DNA of 64,000 nucleotides from Intestinimonas sp. (GCA_022653075.1 JALCSB010000012.1:21150-85149); one strand, 5' to 3'; numbered from the stretch's first letter, positions 1 to 8,584 are shown. Numbers and translations are program-made. The notes: generated by a model not told the origin, from the sequence alone.

Positions 1-151
1 CTGAACCCCTCGTATTCTTATGACAAAAAGAATGGCGCGTACATATGAGCAGACGAGGCAGTCTTTTCTGCATCCGACCGGTCCAGACAGCAGAGGGGCT
101 GTGGTGTATCCTGGCGGCGGGATGTAATTTATATAAGTTGAGGTACCAAAA
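1..151. other. window edge, no assignable gene
   Basis: No gene can be named here. The first 48 bases are open in frame 1 up to a TGA at 46-48 and could be the last residues of a gene that begins outside the window, but 15 residues are too few to identify. The rest is the leader of the next gene, with a GAGGT ribosome-binding site eight bases before its ATG. Confidence 0.3.
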
Positions 152-1426
152 ATGAATGAGATAAAGTACAAGACGTATGTACAGATTTTGAAAGAAGAAC
201 TTGTACCTGCCATGGGATGTACCGAGCCAATTGCACTGGCCTATGCGGCGGCAACAGCAAGAGATAACCTGGGGTGCGGGCCGGACAATGTGGAGGCCTA
301 CGTCAGCCGTAATATTATAAAAAATGCAAAAAGTGTTGTTGTTCCAAATACAAATGGATTAAAAGGGATTGAAGCCGCTGTGGCGGCGGGGATTATTTCC
401 GGGGTTCCCGGTAAACTGCTGGAAGTAATTTCGGAAGTTTCGGAGGAGCAGAAGCGGCAGATCAGAAATTTTATGGAAGAGGTACCAATTAAAATTGCGC
501 CCTTGGACAGTGATGTCGTTTTTGATATTGTCCTCGTACTCCACCATAAAAGTGATGAAGTGAAGATTAGAATCGCACAAAATCACACCAATATTATGTA
601 CATTAAAAAAAATGGCGTGCTTCTTTACCAGAAGACAAAATCTGAACCGGAAACGGAAAATGTTCCGACGGACAAAAACCTGCTGAATCTGAGCGATATC
701 ATTCACTTTGCGGATACGTGTAATTTGGACGATATCAGGCCCATTCTGACGCCGCAGATCAAATATAATATGGCGATTGCAGAGGAGGGCCTGAAAAATC
801 ATTACGGTGCGAACATCGGAAGTACGCTGCTTAAATTTTATGGGAATGACGTTCGGAATCGGGCGATTGCAAAGGCGGCCGCCGGAAGTGACGCGAGAAT
901 GGGCGGCTGTGCAATGCCTGTTATCATCAACTCCGGCAGCGGGAATCAGGGAATTACGGCTTCTGTACCGGTGATTGAATATGCGCATGAATTAAATGTC
1001 CCCGAGGACAAATTATACCGGGCCCTGGCTGTCTCAAATTTAATCGCAATTCATCAGAGAGCGGGAATCGGAACCCTGTCGGCCTATTGCGGGGCGGTAA
1101 GCGCCGGCTGCGCGGCCGGCTGCGGAATTGCCTATCTGTACGGAGGCAGGCTGGAAGAATTGGCGCACACTCTGGTAAACTCTGTTGTCATTGTCTCCGG
1201 CATTATCTGTGACGGCGCGAAGCCGTCCTGCGCGGGTAAGATCGCCTCGTCAGTGGAAGCTGGAATTCTGGGATACCACATGTTTATGAATGGACAGGAG
1301 TTTAAGTATGGAGACGGCATTGTAAAATGCGGCGTTGAGGAAACCATACAAAATGTGGGCCGCCTTGGAAAAGAGGGAATGAAAGAAACGGACAAGGAAA
1401 TTGTCAAGATCATGTTGGATGAATAA
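152..1426 (+). CDS. cyuA: L-cysteine desulfidase family protein (CyuA/YhaM, UPF0597)
   Basis: This is a 424-residue cytoplasmic enzyme of the serine-dehydratase-alpha-like UPF0597 family. Characterised members (CyuA/YhaM) are Fe-S dependent and split L-cysteine to pyruvate, ammonia and sulfide. The N-terminal motif MGCTEPIALAYAAA is the family signature and carries a conserved Cys. Further Cys-rich stretches, GGCAMPV, GAVSAGCAAGCG and ICDGAKPSCAGK in the C-terminal half, fit cluster ligands. Length is normal for the family. The start is supported by GAGGT at good spacing. It stands alone, closed by a strong terminator. In an anaerobe it would be a cysteine detoxification or catabolic enzyme. 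The family call is firm; the exact substrate is inferred. Confidence 0.88.
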   Translation: MNEIKYKTYVQILKEELVPAMGCTEPIALAYAAATARDNLGCGPDNVEAYVSRNIIKNAKSVVVPNTNGLKGIEAAVAAGIISGVPGKLLEVISEVSEEQKRQIRNFMEEVPIKIAPLDSDVVFDIVLVLHHKSDEVKIRIAQNHTNIMYIKKNGVLLYQKTKSEPETENVPTDKNLLNLSDIIHFADTCNLDDIRPILTPQIKYNMAIAEEGLKNHYGANIGSTLLKFYGNDVRNRAIAKAAAGSDARMGGCAMPVIINSGSGNQGITASVPVIEYAHELNVPEDKLYRALAVSNLIAIHQRAGIGTLSAYCGAVSAGCAAGCGIAYLYGGRLEELAHTLVNSVVIVSGIICDGAKPSCAGKIASSVEAGILGYHMFMNGQEFKYGDGIVKCGVEETIQNVGRLGKEGMKETDKEIVKIMLDE

Positions 1427-1500
1427 ATATCCCGGGCCGCTTTGCCAAGGAGCCAGCCATATGGAATTCCATGAAAATCGGTAAACCACGTTCTGAGATG

Positions 1501-1538
1501 AAGAAAACCCTGTAACCGCACGGTTACAGGGTTTTCTT
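1501..1538. terminator. intrinsic terminator after cyuA
   Basis: A perfect 18-bp inverted repeat (arms 1501-1518 and 1521-1538) has a two-base loop. The arm ends are A-rich on the left and T-rich on the right, so it can act in either direction. It ends the cyuA transcript and insulates the pst operon. Confidence 0.9.
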
Positions 1539-1640
1539 ATGCCCTGCTGTAAAGGGGCGCCTATTAGTATGCCGGGTAGCGCGGCTGAAAAATACCTAAT
1601 AATACAAAAGCTGAATTACCTTTTTCGGCTTTACGTTCAT

Positions 1641-1669
1641 TTGACAATTCCATTACAGGAATGTGATAG
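1641..1669 (+). promoter_or_regulatory. probable pst promoter
   Basis: TTGACA at 1641-1646 is a perfect -35 element, followed after 17 bases by a weak -10 (GATAG-like, 1664-1669). A weak -10 would suit a promoter that needs a phosphate-response activator. I could not recognise a clear Pho box. Confidence 0.4.
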
Positions 1670-1741
1670 CATGCGGCAATTTACCGTGCAATAATAATTT
1701 TGCACCACAAAACAAACGGAAATGAAAGGATACAGGTAAAC

Positions 1742-2668
1742 ATGAAAAAATTTGTTACACTGCTTCTTGGCGTCACAATGTCTCTGGGTCTGGTGGCCTG
1801 CGGCGGTACGCCGGCTGCGCAAACAAGTTCTCAGCCGTCTGCCGCCGGCAGCACTCCGACCGCGCAGGCAGCCAGTCAGTCTAAAGTCACCGGCTCGGTA
1901 ACCGCCTCCGGATCTTCTGCCCTCCTCCCCCTGGTGCAGGTTGCTGCGGAGGACTTTATGAACAAAAACCCCGACTGCTCTGTTACGGTTAACGGCGGCG
2001 GTTCCGGCACGGGTCTTAAGAATGTTGCCGAGGGCGCCGTGGATATCGGCAACTCCGACGTCTTCGCCGAGGAAAAGCTGGATGCCACCACCGCCTCCGG
2101 ACTAGTAGATCACAAGGTTTGCACCGTCACCATGGCCGCCGTGGTCAACAAGTCCCTGGGCGTAGATAACCTCACCACGCAGCAGATCACCGACATCTTC
2201 ACCGGGAAGATTACCAACTGGAAGGATGTGGGCGGCCCGAATCTGGACATTATGCTGGTCACCCGTCCCACCTCCTCCGGTACCCGCGCACTCTTCAAGA
2301 CTTGGGCGCTGAACGGTGTGGAGGAGGCCTCCAACTCCGCGCTGGAGACCGACGACTCCGGAACGCTTATGGAAACGGTGGAGAGCAACGAGGGGGCCAT
2401 TGGCTACGTGGCGCTTTCATACCTGGTGAAGGATACGAAGGTGCAGGCGGTCTCCATTGACGGCGTAGCCCCCACGCTGGAAAACACCTATAACGGTACA
2501 TATAAGGTCTGGGGCTACGAGCATATGTACACCAAGGGAGACGGCAGCGAAGCCGCGCAGGCATTCATTCAATATATGATGAGCGATGAGTTTGCCTCCA
2601 ACATTGAGGCCATGGGATACGGCGCTTCCTCGAAGCTCTCCGATACGGCCGTGAACAGCCACAAGTAA
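1742..2668 (+). CDS. pstS: phosphate ABC transporter substrate-binding lipoprotein PstS
   Basis: This protein captures extracellular phosphate for the PstCAB importer. The start at 1742, preceded by GAAAGGA, gives a lipoprotein signal peptide with lipobox LVAC at residues 17-20. A Ser/Thr/Pro/Ala-rich linker follows, then the PstS fold. Phosphate-binding motifs are visible: TASGSSALLP near the N-terminus, NGGGSGTGLKNVAEGAVDIG, and TRPTSSGTRALF in the second lobe. An earlier in-frame start would place extra residues before the signal peptide and was rejected. It is the first gene of the pst operon and is separated from pstC by a stem-loop. About 308 residues, normal for the family. Confidence 0.95.
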   Translation: MKKFVTLLLGVTMSLGLVACGGTPAAQTSSQPSAAGSTPTAQAASQSKVTGSVTASGSSALLPLVQVAAEDFMNKNPDCSVTVNGGGSGTGLKNVAEGAVDIGNSDVFAEEKLDATTASGLVDHKVCTVTMAAVVNKSLGVDNLTTQQITDIFTGKITNWKDVGGPNLDIMLVTRPTSSGTRALFKTWALNGVEEASNSALETDDSGTLMETVESNEGAIGYVALSYLVKDTKVQAVSIDGVAPTLENTYNGTYKVWGYEHMYTKGDGSEAAQAFIQYMMSDEFASNIEAMGYGASSKLSDTAVNSHK

Positions 2669-2691
2669 AACATGAGGAACGGATTCAACGC

Positions 2692-2724
2692 TGCCGGGCA
2701 GGCCCTTCTTGTGCCTGCCCGGCA
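2692..2724 (+). other. intercistronic stem-loop between pstS and pstC
   Basis: A 12-bp perfect GC-rich stem (2692-2703 with 2713-2724) and nine-base loop lie between pstS and pstC, without a clean T-tract. Such hairpins commonly raise the binding-protein mRNA relative to the permease genes by protecting its 3' end or by partial termination. That role is inferred here. Confidence 0.6.
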
Positions 2725-2750
2725 AGCACGCTTAGAAGAAGGTGCAAAAG

Positions 2751-3698
2751 TTGACCAAACAGCGATCCGGCGGGCTGGGGCCGCAGAACAGCACGGCGTA
2801 CCGGCTTAAAAAGGAGTACCTGGGGCGTGGAGCGGTCACGGTCTGCGGAATTCTGATTATCCTTTTGACCCTCTCTATCGGCATATTTCTGCTGGTAAAA
2901 GGTACGGGGACCTTTACCAAATACCACCACAGCGTGTGGGAGTTTTTGTTCTCCGCGGACTGGTCCCCCATGGACCGCGCCGACCAGGGAGGAGGTACGG
3001 TGGGTGCCGCCATCTATATTTGTGGTACGTTTCTCACCTGCGGCCTTGCCCTGCTGATTGCCGCACCCTTCAGCCTGGCTGCCGCCGTTTTTATGACGGA
3101 AATTTCGCCTAAGACAGGGAGTCGACTGTTTCAGCCGGCCGTTGAGATTTTTGTGGGGATTCCCTCTGTGGTATACGGCTGGATAGGACTGACGGTGCTG
3201 GTTCCCTTTATCCGGGATGTCTTTGGCGCAAAAATGGGCGGATTTTCTGTGCTCGCGGCCGGTATCGTCCTAGCCGTGATGATTTTTCCCACGATTACCA
3301 CAGTCTCGGCGGATGCCATCCGCAGCGTACCCTGGGATTACCGCAACGCGGCCTACGGCATGGGGTCCACCCGGTGGCAGGTAATTTACCATATTGTGTT
3401 TCCAGCCGCGCGGCCCGGAATCTTCACCGGAATTATTCTGGGCCTTTCCCGCGCTGTGGGGGAAGCTCTGGCCGTGGCCATGGTGATCGGAAAGACCCGG
3501 GCATTCCCCGCAAACCTGCTTTCTCCGACGAATAATCTGACTGCGGCAATTGCGGCGGATATGGGGAATTCGGCCGATGGCGGGGAGCACAACCTGGCCC
3601 TGTGGTCAATGGCCCTGCTGCTGTTTTCCTTTTCCATGTTATTTATCTTTATTATTCACAGGATCTCCAGAAAGGGGCGTGACCGTGATAAAGCGTAA
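2751..3698 (+). CDS. pstC: phosphate ABC transporter permease PstC
   Basis: This is one of the two membrane subunits of the phosphate importer. It has a long cytoplasmic N-terminus, a first hydrophobic segment around residues 25-45, and then the binding-protein-dependent transport domain with about five more helices. The EAA-type loop that docks the ATPase is seen as AAYGMGSTRWQVIYHIVFPA followed by GLSRAVGEALA. A TTG at 2751, six bases after AAGGTG, is the better-placed start; a GTG at 2742 is the alternative. The end overlaps the start of pstA, indicating translational coupling. Confidence 0.9.
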   Translation: MTKQRSGGLGPQNSTAYRLKKEYLGRGAVTVCGILIILLTLSIGIFLLVKGTGTFTKYHHSVWEFLFSADWSPMDRADQGGGTVGAAIYICGTFLTCGLALLIAAPFSLAAAVFMTEISPKTGSRLFQPAVEIFVGIPSVVYGWIGLTVLVPFIRDVFGAKMGGFSVLAAGIVLAVMIFPTITTVSADAIRSVPWDYRNAAYGMGSTRWQVIYHIVFPAARPGIFTGIILGLSRAVGEALAVAMVIGKTRAFPANLLSPTNNLTAAIAADMGNSADGGEHNLALWSMALLLFSFSMLFIFIIHRISRKGRDRDKA

Positions 3699-4584
3699 AG
3701 ATACCGAAAAGTGCATGGCCCGCGCCAAAGCTGCGGACAGGGCTATGACGGGAATTTTCTATTCCGTGGGCGGCTTTTTCCTGCTGCTCCTTCTACTCCT
3801 GGCCGGATACATTATTTTTAAGGGGATAACAGACTTTTACCCTGAACTGCTCACCTTTGGGCGGAATGGTATCGGAAATCAGTTTTTTAATACCGTATAT
3901 CTGGTCTTTCTCTCCCTGGTGATCAGTGTTCCCCTGGGGATCGCCGCCGGTATTTATATGGCGGAATACGCCAAAGAGGGACAGATCCTCTCCTTCCTCC
4001 GGGTAAGCATCGAATCCCTGTCCTCTCTCCCCTCTATCGTAGTAGGGCTGTTCGGCTATCTGGTCTTTATTTTAATGACCGGCGCAAAATGGAACCTTAT
4101 GGCCGGCGCCATGGCTGTCTCTATCCTGAACCTGCCGCTGATTACAACAACCACGGAGGACGCCATCCGCTCCCTGCCGAGGGGGTATAAAGAAGGGAGT
4201 ATGGCGTTGGGTGCCACTCACTGGCAGACGATAGACAGAGTGCTTCTGCCCACCAGTCTTCCCCGCATCATCACTGGCGTGATCCTCGCTGCGGGAAGAG
4301 GGTTCGGAGAGGCGGCCGCTCTCCTGTATACAGCGGGCCAGAGCACCAATATCAACTGGTCAAACTGGAATCCTGCTTCGCCAACCTGCCCTCTAAACCC
4401 CTTCCGTCCCGGCGAGACACTGGCACTCCACATCTGGGTAATGCGCACGGAGGGAAGTTTAAACCCCAACTCTACAGCCATTGCTAATTTTTCAGCGGCA
4501 GTTTTAATCATTATGGTGCTGGGTTTCAGTCTGCTTGCCAGGTTTCTGGCCCGGAGAATAGACAGAAAAACCGGAGGACTGTAA
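3685..4584 (+). CDS. pstA: phosphate ABC transporter permease PstA
   Basis: This is the second membrane subunit of the phosphate importer, about 299 residues. The open frame extends upstream to 3550 inside pstC, but the GTG at 3685 follows GAAAGGGG at seven-base spacing and gives a normal PstA N-terminus. Hydrophobic helices begin near residue 30. The ATPase-docking loop reads SMALGATHWQTIDRVLLP, followed by GRGFGEAAALL. The gene is intact. The ATPase gene that should follow it is not, so as written the transporter lacks its motor unless another pstB exists elsewhere in the genome. Confidence 0.92.
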   Translation: MIKRKDTEKCMARAKAADRAMTGIFYSVGGFFLLLLLLLAGYIIFKGITDFYPELLTFGRNGIGNQFFNTVYLVFLSLVISVPLGIAAGIYMAEYAKEGQILSFLRVSIESLSSLPSIVVGLFGYLVFILMTGAKWNLMAGAMAVSILNLPLITTTTEDAIRSLPRGYKEGSMALGATHWQTIDRVLLPTSLPRIITGVILAAGRGFGEAAALLYTAGQSTNINWSNWNPASPTCPLNPFRPGETLALHIWVMRTEGSLNPNSTAIANFSAAVLIIMVLGFSLLARFLARRIDRKTGGL

Positions 4585-4586
4585 CG

Positions 4587-4784
4587 ATGGAATTTAATCG
4601 CAAGCCTAAAGAATGATGATACAATCGTTCTTGTGACACATACTATGCAGCAGGCCGACCGAATTTCAAATCAAACGGCGTTCTTTTTGCTCGGCCGTCT
4701 CATAGAATACAACACGGCCATCCAGCTTTTTTCATGCCCGCCGATAAAAAGACGGAAGAATATATCACCGGACGTTTTGGCTAA
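4587..4784 (+). pseudogene. pstB: pstB remnant (phosphate ABC transporter ATPase), internally deleted and frameshifted
   Basis: Directly after pstA an ATG opens a nine-codon frame (MEFNRKPKE then stop) that resembles only the first residues of a PstB. From about 4606, in another frame, comes the unmistakable PstB C-terminus: [16 protein letters not shown] and [12 protein letters not shown], which is the switch-His region and beyond. After a T6 run (4727-4732) the frame shifts again and ends with [13 protein letters not shown] at 4784. The Walker A, Q-loop, signature and Walker B regions are all missing, a loss of roughly 600 bases. This could be a genuine deletion or an assembly error. It cannot encode a working ATPase as written. 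Confidence 0.9.
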
Positions 4785-4802
4785 TTAAGGAGGGAAACGC
4801 AT

Positions 4803-5453
4803 ATGGGCAGCAGAATTGTATACAACGAGGAGCTGAAAAAGCTCAATCAGGACGTACTCGCCATGGGCAGCGGGATAGAGAAGGCCATCGATAAAACCGC
4901 TACCGCCGTAAAGACACTGGATCGACAGCAGGCAAAGGAATTGATCGTGGGCGATGATGTCTTTGACCGCATGGAGCGCTCCATCGAAAAATATTGCATT
5001 GATCTTGTCATCAAGCAGGCACCGTTGGCCTCGGACTGGCGGAGAATTGCCTCCATTATGCGGATCGTCAGCGATCTGGAACGTATTGCGGATCACTGCA
5101 GCGATATCTCCGTCTATGTGCTCAAGCTGGCCGAAAAATCCGCCGTTGCCCCGCCGAAGCATTTTGAGCAGATGTTTTCGGTCATGAAATCCATGGTGAA
5201 GGATACCATCGCGGCCTTTGTCAGTCTTGACATGCAGGCCGTCTCTGATATCATTGCGCGCGACGATACCGTCGATCAGCTCTTTGAAAATAATATTCAG
5301 GATCTTATTGACAACATGAAACAACACCCGGAATGGATCGAACAATCCGTATTCTATCTCTTCATTAACAAGTATATAGAACGGATGTCGGACCACTCCG
5401 TAAATGTTGCCAAGTGGCTTCCCTATATTGCAAGCGGAGAATACACCATATAA
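4803..5453 (+). CDS. phoU: phosphate transport regulator PhoU
   Basis: PhoU is a cytoplasmic helical-bundle protein that links the Pst transporter to the phosphate two-component system and curbs uptake. The 216-residue protein has the two PhoU repeats, each ending in the metal-binding motif: ERIADHCSDIS in the first half and ERMSDHSVNVA in the second. The start follows AAGGAGGG at ideal spacing. Keeping an intact phoU next to a destroyed pstB is notable, because in studied bacteria PhoU acts through PstB. Confidence 0.93.
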   Translation: MGSRIVYNEELKKLNQDVLAMGSGIEKAIDKTATAVKTLDRQQAKELIVGDDVFDRMERSIEKYCIDLVIKQAPLASDWRRIASIMRIVSDLERIADHCSDISVYVLKLAEKSAVAPPKHFEQMFSVMKSMVKDTIAAFVSLDMQAVSDIIARDDTVDQLFENNIQDLIDNMKQHPEWIEQSVFYLFINKYIERMSDHSVNVAKWLPYIASGEYTI

Positions 5454-5527
5454 TCGGTATCGAGCATAATTTAACTCCCCCCGTCATATATTCGCTTAGA
5501 GTTGGACAAGCGGGAGTGAAAAATGAA

Positions 5528-6697
5528 ATGAAAAAAGCGTTAAACGTGGCTGTTTATCTCATGGTTTTATTATGTTCCGTCTTGTTTATATACTATGGGA
5601 ATCAATATCTGAGTCACGGCAGCCTCGGCGGAATCGCCTATGACCGCGAAGAAGAACTGGATACCCTTGTATTTGCAAAAATTGTATCCATTGATCAAGT
5701 CACTGAGCGCGATACGTCTGGGAAAGAAATTGCTTTTACGGCAAAGACGTTTGCCTTTGGAAGCGACCGGAGCGAAGTAATCCAGGGACGCCAGATTCTG
5801 AACGACAACAGCGGGAATATGCCGGCCGTTTCCGTCGGTGACAAGGCCGTGCTTTTATCCTATGGCGGGGAGTATCTTTTTCAATACTATTACCGTTTGG
5901 ATAAAGTGATCGTTTTGGGCCTCGCAATTGTCGCATTCATTCTTTTAATGGGTGGAATGAAAGGGGTTCGCACGATTGTATCCTTGGCGCTTACCTGTCT
6001 GTCAATTTTTCTTGTTTTTATTCCGTCCATTAAAGCCGGATACAATATCTACGTATCCACAGTGATAATATGCCTATATATTATGATAGAAACGCTGATG
6101 ATCGTATACGGGCTAAGCAAAAAAAGTGTCATTGCCGCGTTTAGCTGTGCCGTCGGGATTGCTTTTTCCGGAAGTATCAGCCTGCTTATGGATCGGTGGA
6201 TGAAGCTGACGGGGTATATTAACGATGATACCTATATGCTGGACACGCTCTTTGGAGTGGATGTGGATGTAAGGGCGCTTATGTTTTCCATGATAACGAT
6301 TGGTGCGCTGGGGGCGATTATGGATGTGTCCATGTCCGTCACCTCACCGCTGTGCGAGCTTAAGGAGACAAACAAAGAGATCAGCGCCACGGCATTAATA
6401 AAGTCAGGGTTCCATATTGGCAGAGACTTTATGGGAACCATGACCAATACTTTAATTCTGGCTTATATGGGAAGCTCGATGATCGTAGTGCTGATCTATG
6501 CGGCGTCAAACTATCCTTTGCTGAGCATTCTCAATAAAGAAGCAATCATATTTGAATTTTTGCAATCATTGATTGGCTGCCTCGGCATCCTGTTTACCAT
6601 TCCGTTTACCACGATTGTGGCATCACTGATCTTATCCGGCGGAAAGGAACGGCAGCGGTATCAGCCCAAGCATGTGAGCCGGCGGTATTCGAGATAA
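5528..6697 (+). CDS. YibE/F family multi-pass membrane protein
   Basis: This is a membrane protein of about 389 residues of the YibE/F-like family (PF07907), whose function is not established. A signal-anchor-like helix lies at residues 5-25, followed by an extracytoplasmic domain of roughly 100 residues, then seven or so hydrophobic segments. The block GIAFSGSISLLMDRW and the motif TIGALGAIMDVSMSVTSP are typical of the family. The chosen ATG at 5528 follows GGGAG; a GTG at 5516 is an alternative. It lies about 70 bases after phoU and may be co-transcribed with the pst genes, but no direct link to phosphate is visible. Confidence 0.8.
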   Translation: MKKALNVAVYLMVLLCSVLFIYYGNQYLSHGSLGGIAYDREEELDTLVFAKIVSIDQVTERDTSGKEIAFTAKTFAFGSDRSEVIQGRQILNDNSGNMPAVSVGDKAVLLSYGGEYLFQYYYRLDKVIVLGLAIVAFILLMGGMKGVRTIVSLALTCLSIFLVFIPSIKAGYNIYVSTVIICLYIMIETLMIVYGLSKKSVIAAFSCAVGIAFSGSISLLMDRWMKLTGYINDDTYMLDTLFGVDVDVRALMFSMITIGALGAIMDVSMSVTSPLCELKETNKEISATALIKSGFHIGRDFMGTMTNTLILAYMGSSMIVVLIYAASNYPLLSILNKEAIIFEFLQSLIGCLGILFTIPFTTIVASLILSGGKERQRYQPKHVSRRYSR

Positions 6698-6754
6698 GAC
6701 ATCTGAAATCTCATACTGGCGGATGAGGCATGGTCAGGAACGAAAAGCCCGATT

Positions 6755-6798
6755 AAGGAATCCGTGCAGAATCGTTTGCGATTCTGCACGGATTCCTT
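6755..6798 (+). terminator. terminator-like 20-bp hairpin
   Basis: A perfect 20-bp inverted repeat (6755-6774 and 6779-6798) has a TTTG loop and is followed by TCGTTCTATTTGG. The stem is very strong and the T-tract modest. It probably ends the pst/yibE transcript. Confidence 0.75.
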
Positions 6799-6816
6799 TC
6801 GTTCTATTTGGTTTAG

Positions 6817-7008
6817 CTGTGTCATCCGGTCCACAGGAACTACAAGGACACTGTTATGCCCTATCAGTCTCCTGCTGGCGGACACGGCATTTTCCTAGAC
6901 GCCGCCAAGTTCTACCCGCAGCTTCCTTACTATGAGTTCCCGGGACAGGCGCTGGGTATCGAGCTGTACAAAGAGTGCGGCCTGCGCGCCTGTAACATTG
7001 GCTCCTAA
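6817..7008 (+). pseudogene. 3' fragment of a beta-eliminating lyase (tryptophanase / tyrosine phenol-lyase)
   Basis: A frame open from 6817 to a TAA at 7006-7008 encodes about 63 residues matching the C-terminal domain of the PLP-dependent tryptophanase / tyrosine phenol-lyase family: [18 protein letters not shown], then [18 protein letters not shown] and a terminal CNIGS. Intact family members have about 460 residues and carry the PLP lysine far upstream; all of that is absent, as is the end of the domain. There is no start with a ribosome-binding site. It is a gene remnant lying between a terminator and the 3' end of the amine operon. Confidence 0.75.
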
Positions 7009-7031
7009 ACGGCTCCCGTTTTATTCCGCGC

Positions 7032-7430
7032 TTACAGCGCGCAGCCGATAACCGCATCCATCTCAATTTCAACAAACTGAGTTGGGCGGTTGAGTGCCGG
7101 AGTTCCTACGACCGTACACAGCGGGCGGATATCGTGAAAAATTTCCGAATACGCCTGACAAATTTCACCGGAAAATTTCATATCAGTGGCGTATACTTTG
7201 ATCTTGATAACGTCCGCCGCCGTTGCTCCGGCGGTATCCAGCAGCTTAATCTGCTTTTCCAGTACATATTTGGTCTGCTCATAGGCGGTTTCGCCGTATA
7301 CTGTGCCGTCCGGCTGCACCGAGGTAGTGCCGCCCACAAAAACAAACGGCCCGGCCTTTACCATGCGGCTGTAACCAACTTTCTCCTCAAGGGGAGCGCC
7401 GGACGAATAGTTCGTTCTTTTAAGATCCAT
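7032..7430 (-). CDS. RidA family protein (YjgF/YER057c/UK114)
   Basis: This is a 132-residue protein of the Rid fold. Canonical RidA hydrolyses reactive enamines and imines released by PLP enzymes or amine oxidases. The N-terminal GYSRMVKAGPFVFVGG and C-terminal FVEIEMDAV fit the family. The Arg that precedes Leu-Pro in canonical RidA deaminases is not apparent; my hand alignment puts a Leu there, so it may belong to a non-archetypal Rid subgroup. The start at 7430 follows AGGAGGA. It is the last gene of the operon, 20 bases after the flavoprotein gene, and most plausibly handles an imine produced by that dehydrogenase. Confidence 0.85.
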   Translation of the reverse strand: MDLKRTNYSSGAPLEEKVGYSRMVKAGPFVFVGGTTSVQPDGTVYGETAYEQTKYVLEKQIKLLDTAGATAADVIKIKVYATDMKFSGEICQAYSEIFHDIRPLCTVVGTPALNRPTQFVEIEMDAVIGCAL

Positions 7431-7450
7431 GTCATGATCCTCCTGTTTTT

Positions 7451-8584
7451 TTATTTATTGGCCTTAAACCGGTCATAACGCAGGGCATGGAGGTCAACTT
7501 CAGGCTGGTCACCCACGGCAAGCTGACTGAGAAGTTTGCCCACCGCAGGGCCTATGCCAAAACCGTGGCCGGAGAATCCACAGGCCAGGATAAGGCCTGG
7601 GACCTCGCACACCGGGCTGATAACTGGAACCTTATCCGCGCAGATATCCAGCCAGCCGGACCAGGTGCGGACTATTTTTGCCTCGCGCAGGGCCGGAAAA
7701 TACCCCATAATACCGCGGCACACCGCCGAAGAGGTCAAGCTGTTGGTGGGGGGGATGCCCTCCGTTTCCTCCAGAAAGTCTTCGATTCCGGAGGCACCGC
7801 CGAACACAAAAGAGCCATGCTGAGTTTGGTGCCCGTAGAAATCCGCCGCCGCAGTCCCCAACATCTGCCAGAACATGGGCGGCTGCGCTTCAGTGACCAG
7901 CGCCTCATCAATTTGCTGCGACATGGGTACGTCGATACCCACCGTGTTTGCAATGGCACGGCTGCCGTATCCCGCCGCCAGAATAATAGTGGCCCCTTCA
8001 AAACGGTCGCCCTCGCAGGTTACCACCTCGCGCGCTCGGCCACCGAGTTTTTTTACCTCCGTAACCCGAGCCCCGGTGAAAAAACGAACACCCAGCTGAC
8101 GTGCCCTGCGGTAAAACGCAAGGGTCGTCACCATCGGGTTTGCGTGCCCGTCGGTGGGGCACCAGGAGGCGCCGATCACCTCATGGGTGAGATAGGGACA
8201 GATTTCCCGCGCCGTGTCTCCGGTAATCATGGAGACGTCCAACCCACAGGACTTGGCATTATCCGTGAGAGCCTGAAGGGTTTTCAGGTGCTGCTCTGTC
8301 TTGCCCAAACGTAGGTTGCCCTTCTGATAATATTCGCAGTCTACTCCCAGTTCTTCGGAGAGCCAGGGCCAAATGGTCTGGATTCCCCATATGGCAATGG
8401 GCAGCTCCCGCTTATCGCGCCCGGACTGGCGCACGCCGCCGCCGTTTCGGGACGAGCCGCCGTTGCCGATATAATCGCTTCCCTCCAAAACGATGACCGA
8501 GACCCCTTTTTTTGCAAGGTAATAGGCGGTGGCGTTTCCGATAATGCCGCCGCCTACGATAATGACATCTGCGGTATTAGTCAT
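7451..8584 (-). CDS. FAD-dependent amino-acid/opine-type dehydrogenase, DAO-fold subunit (HcnC/OoxB/LhpB-like)
   Basis: This is a 377-residue member of the D-amino-acid oxidase (DAO) superfamily. The N-terminal FAD-binding motif is VIIVGGGIIGNATAYYLAKK, followed by the SSRNGGGVRQSGRD stretch near the flavin. The C-terminal signature is ILACGFSGHGFGIGPAVG. Starting at the ATG at 8584 gives a typical N-terminus and overlaps the stop of the upstream gene, indicating coupling. Homologues in HcnABC, octopine/nopaline oxidase and cis-4-hydroxy-D-proline dehydrogenase form the substrate-oxidising subunit of a multi-subunit enzyme with neighbours like those found here. The substrate should be an amine or imino acid; an N-alkyl amino acid is my inference from the operon. 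Confidence 0.88.
   Translation of the reverse strand: MTNTADVIIVGGGIIGNATAYYLAKKGVSVIVLEGSDYIGNGGSSRNGGGVRQSGRDKRELPIAIWGIQTIWPWLSEELGVDCEYYQKGNLRLGKTEQHLKTLQALTDNAKSCGLDVSMITGDTAREICPYLTHEVIGASWCPTDGHANPMVTTLAFYRRARQLGVRFFTGARVTEVKKLGGRAREVVTCEGDRFEGATIILAAGYGSRAIANTVGIDVPMSQQIDEALVTEAQPPMFWQMLGTAAADFYGHQTQHGSFVFGGASGIEDFLEETEGIPPTNSLTSSAVCRGIMGYFPALREAKIVRTWSGWLDICADKVPVISPVCEVPGLILACGFSGHGFGIGPAVGKLLSQLAVGDQPEVDLHALRYDRFKANK

Noticed and set aside
359..988. Long open frames antisense to cyuA and to many other genes across the window
   Set aside because: High-GC coding sequence creates long frames on the opposite strand. These lack ribosome-binding sites and protein-like composition and are covered by clear genes.
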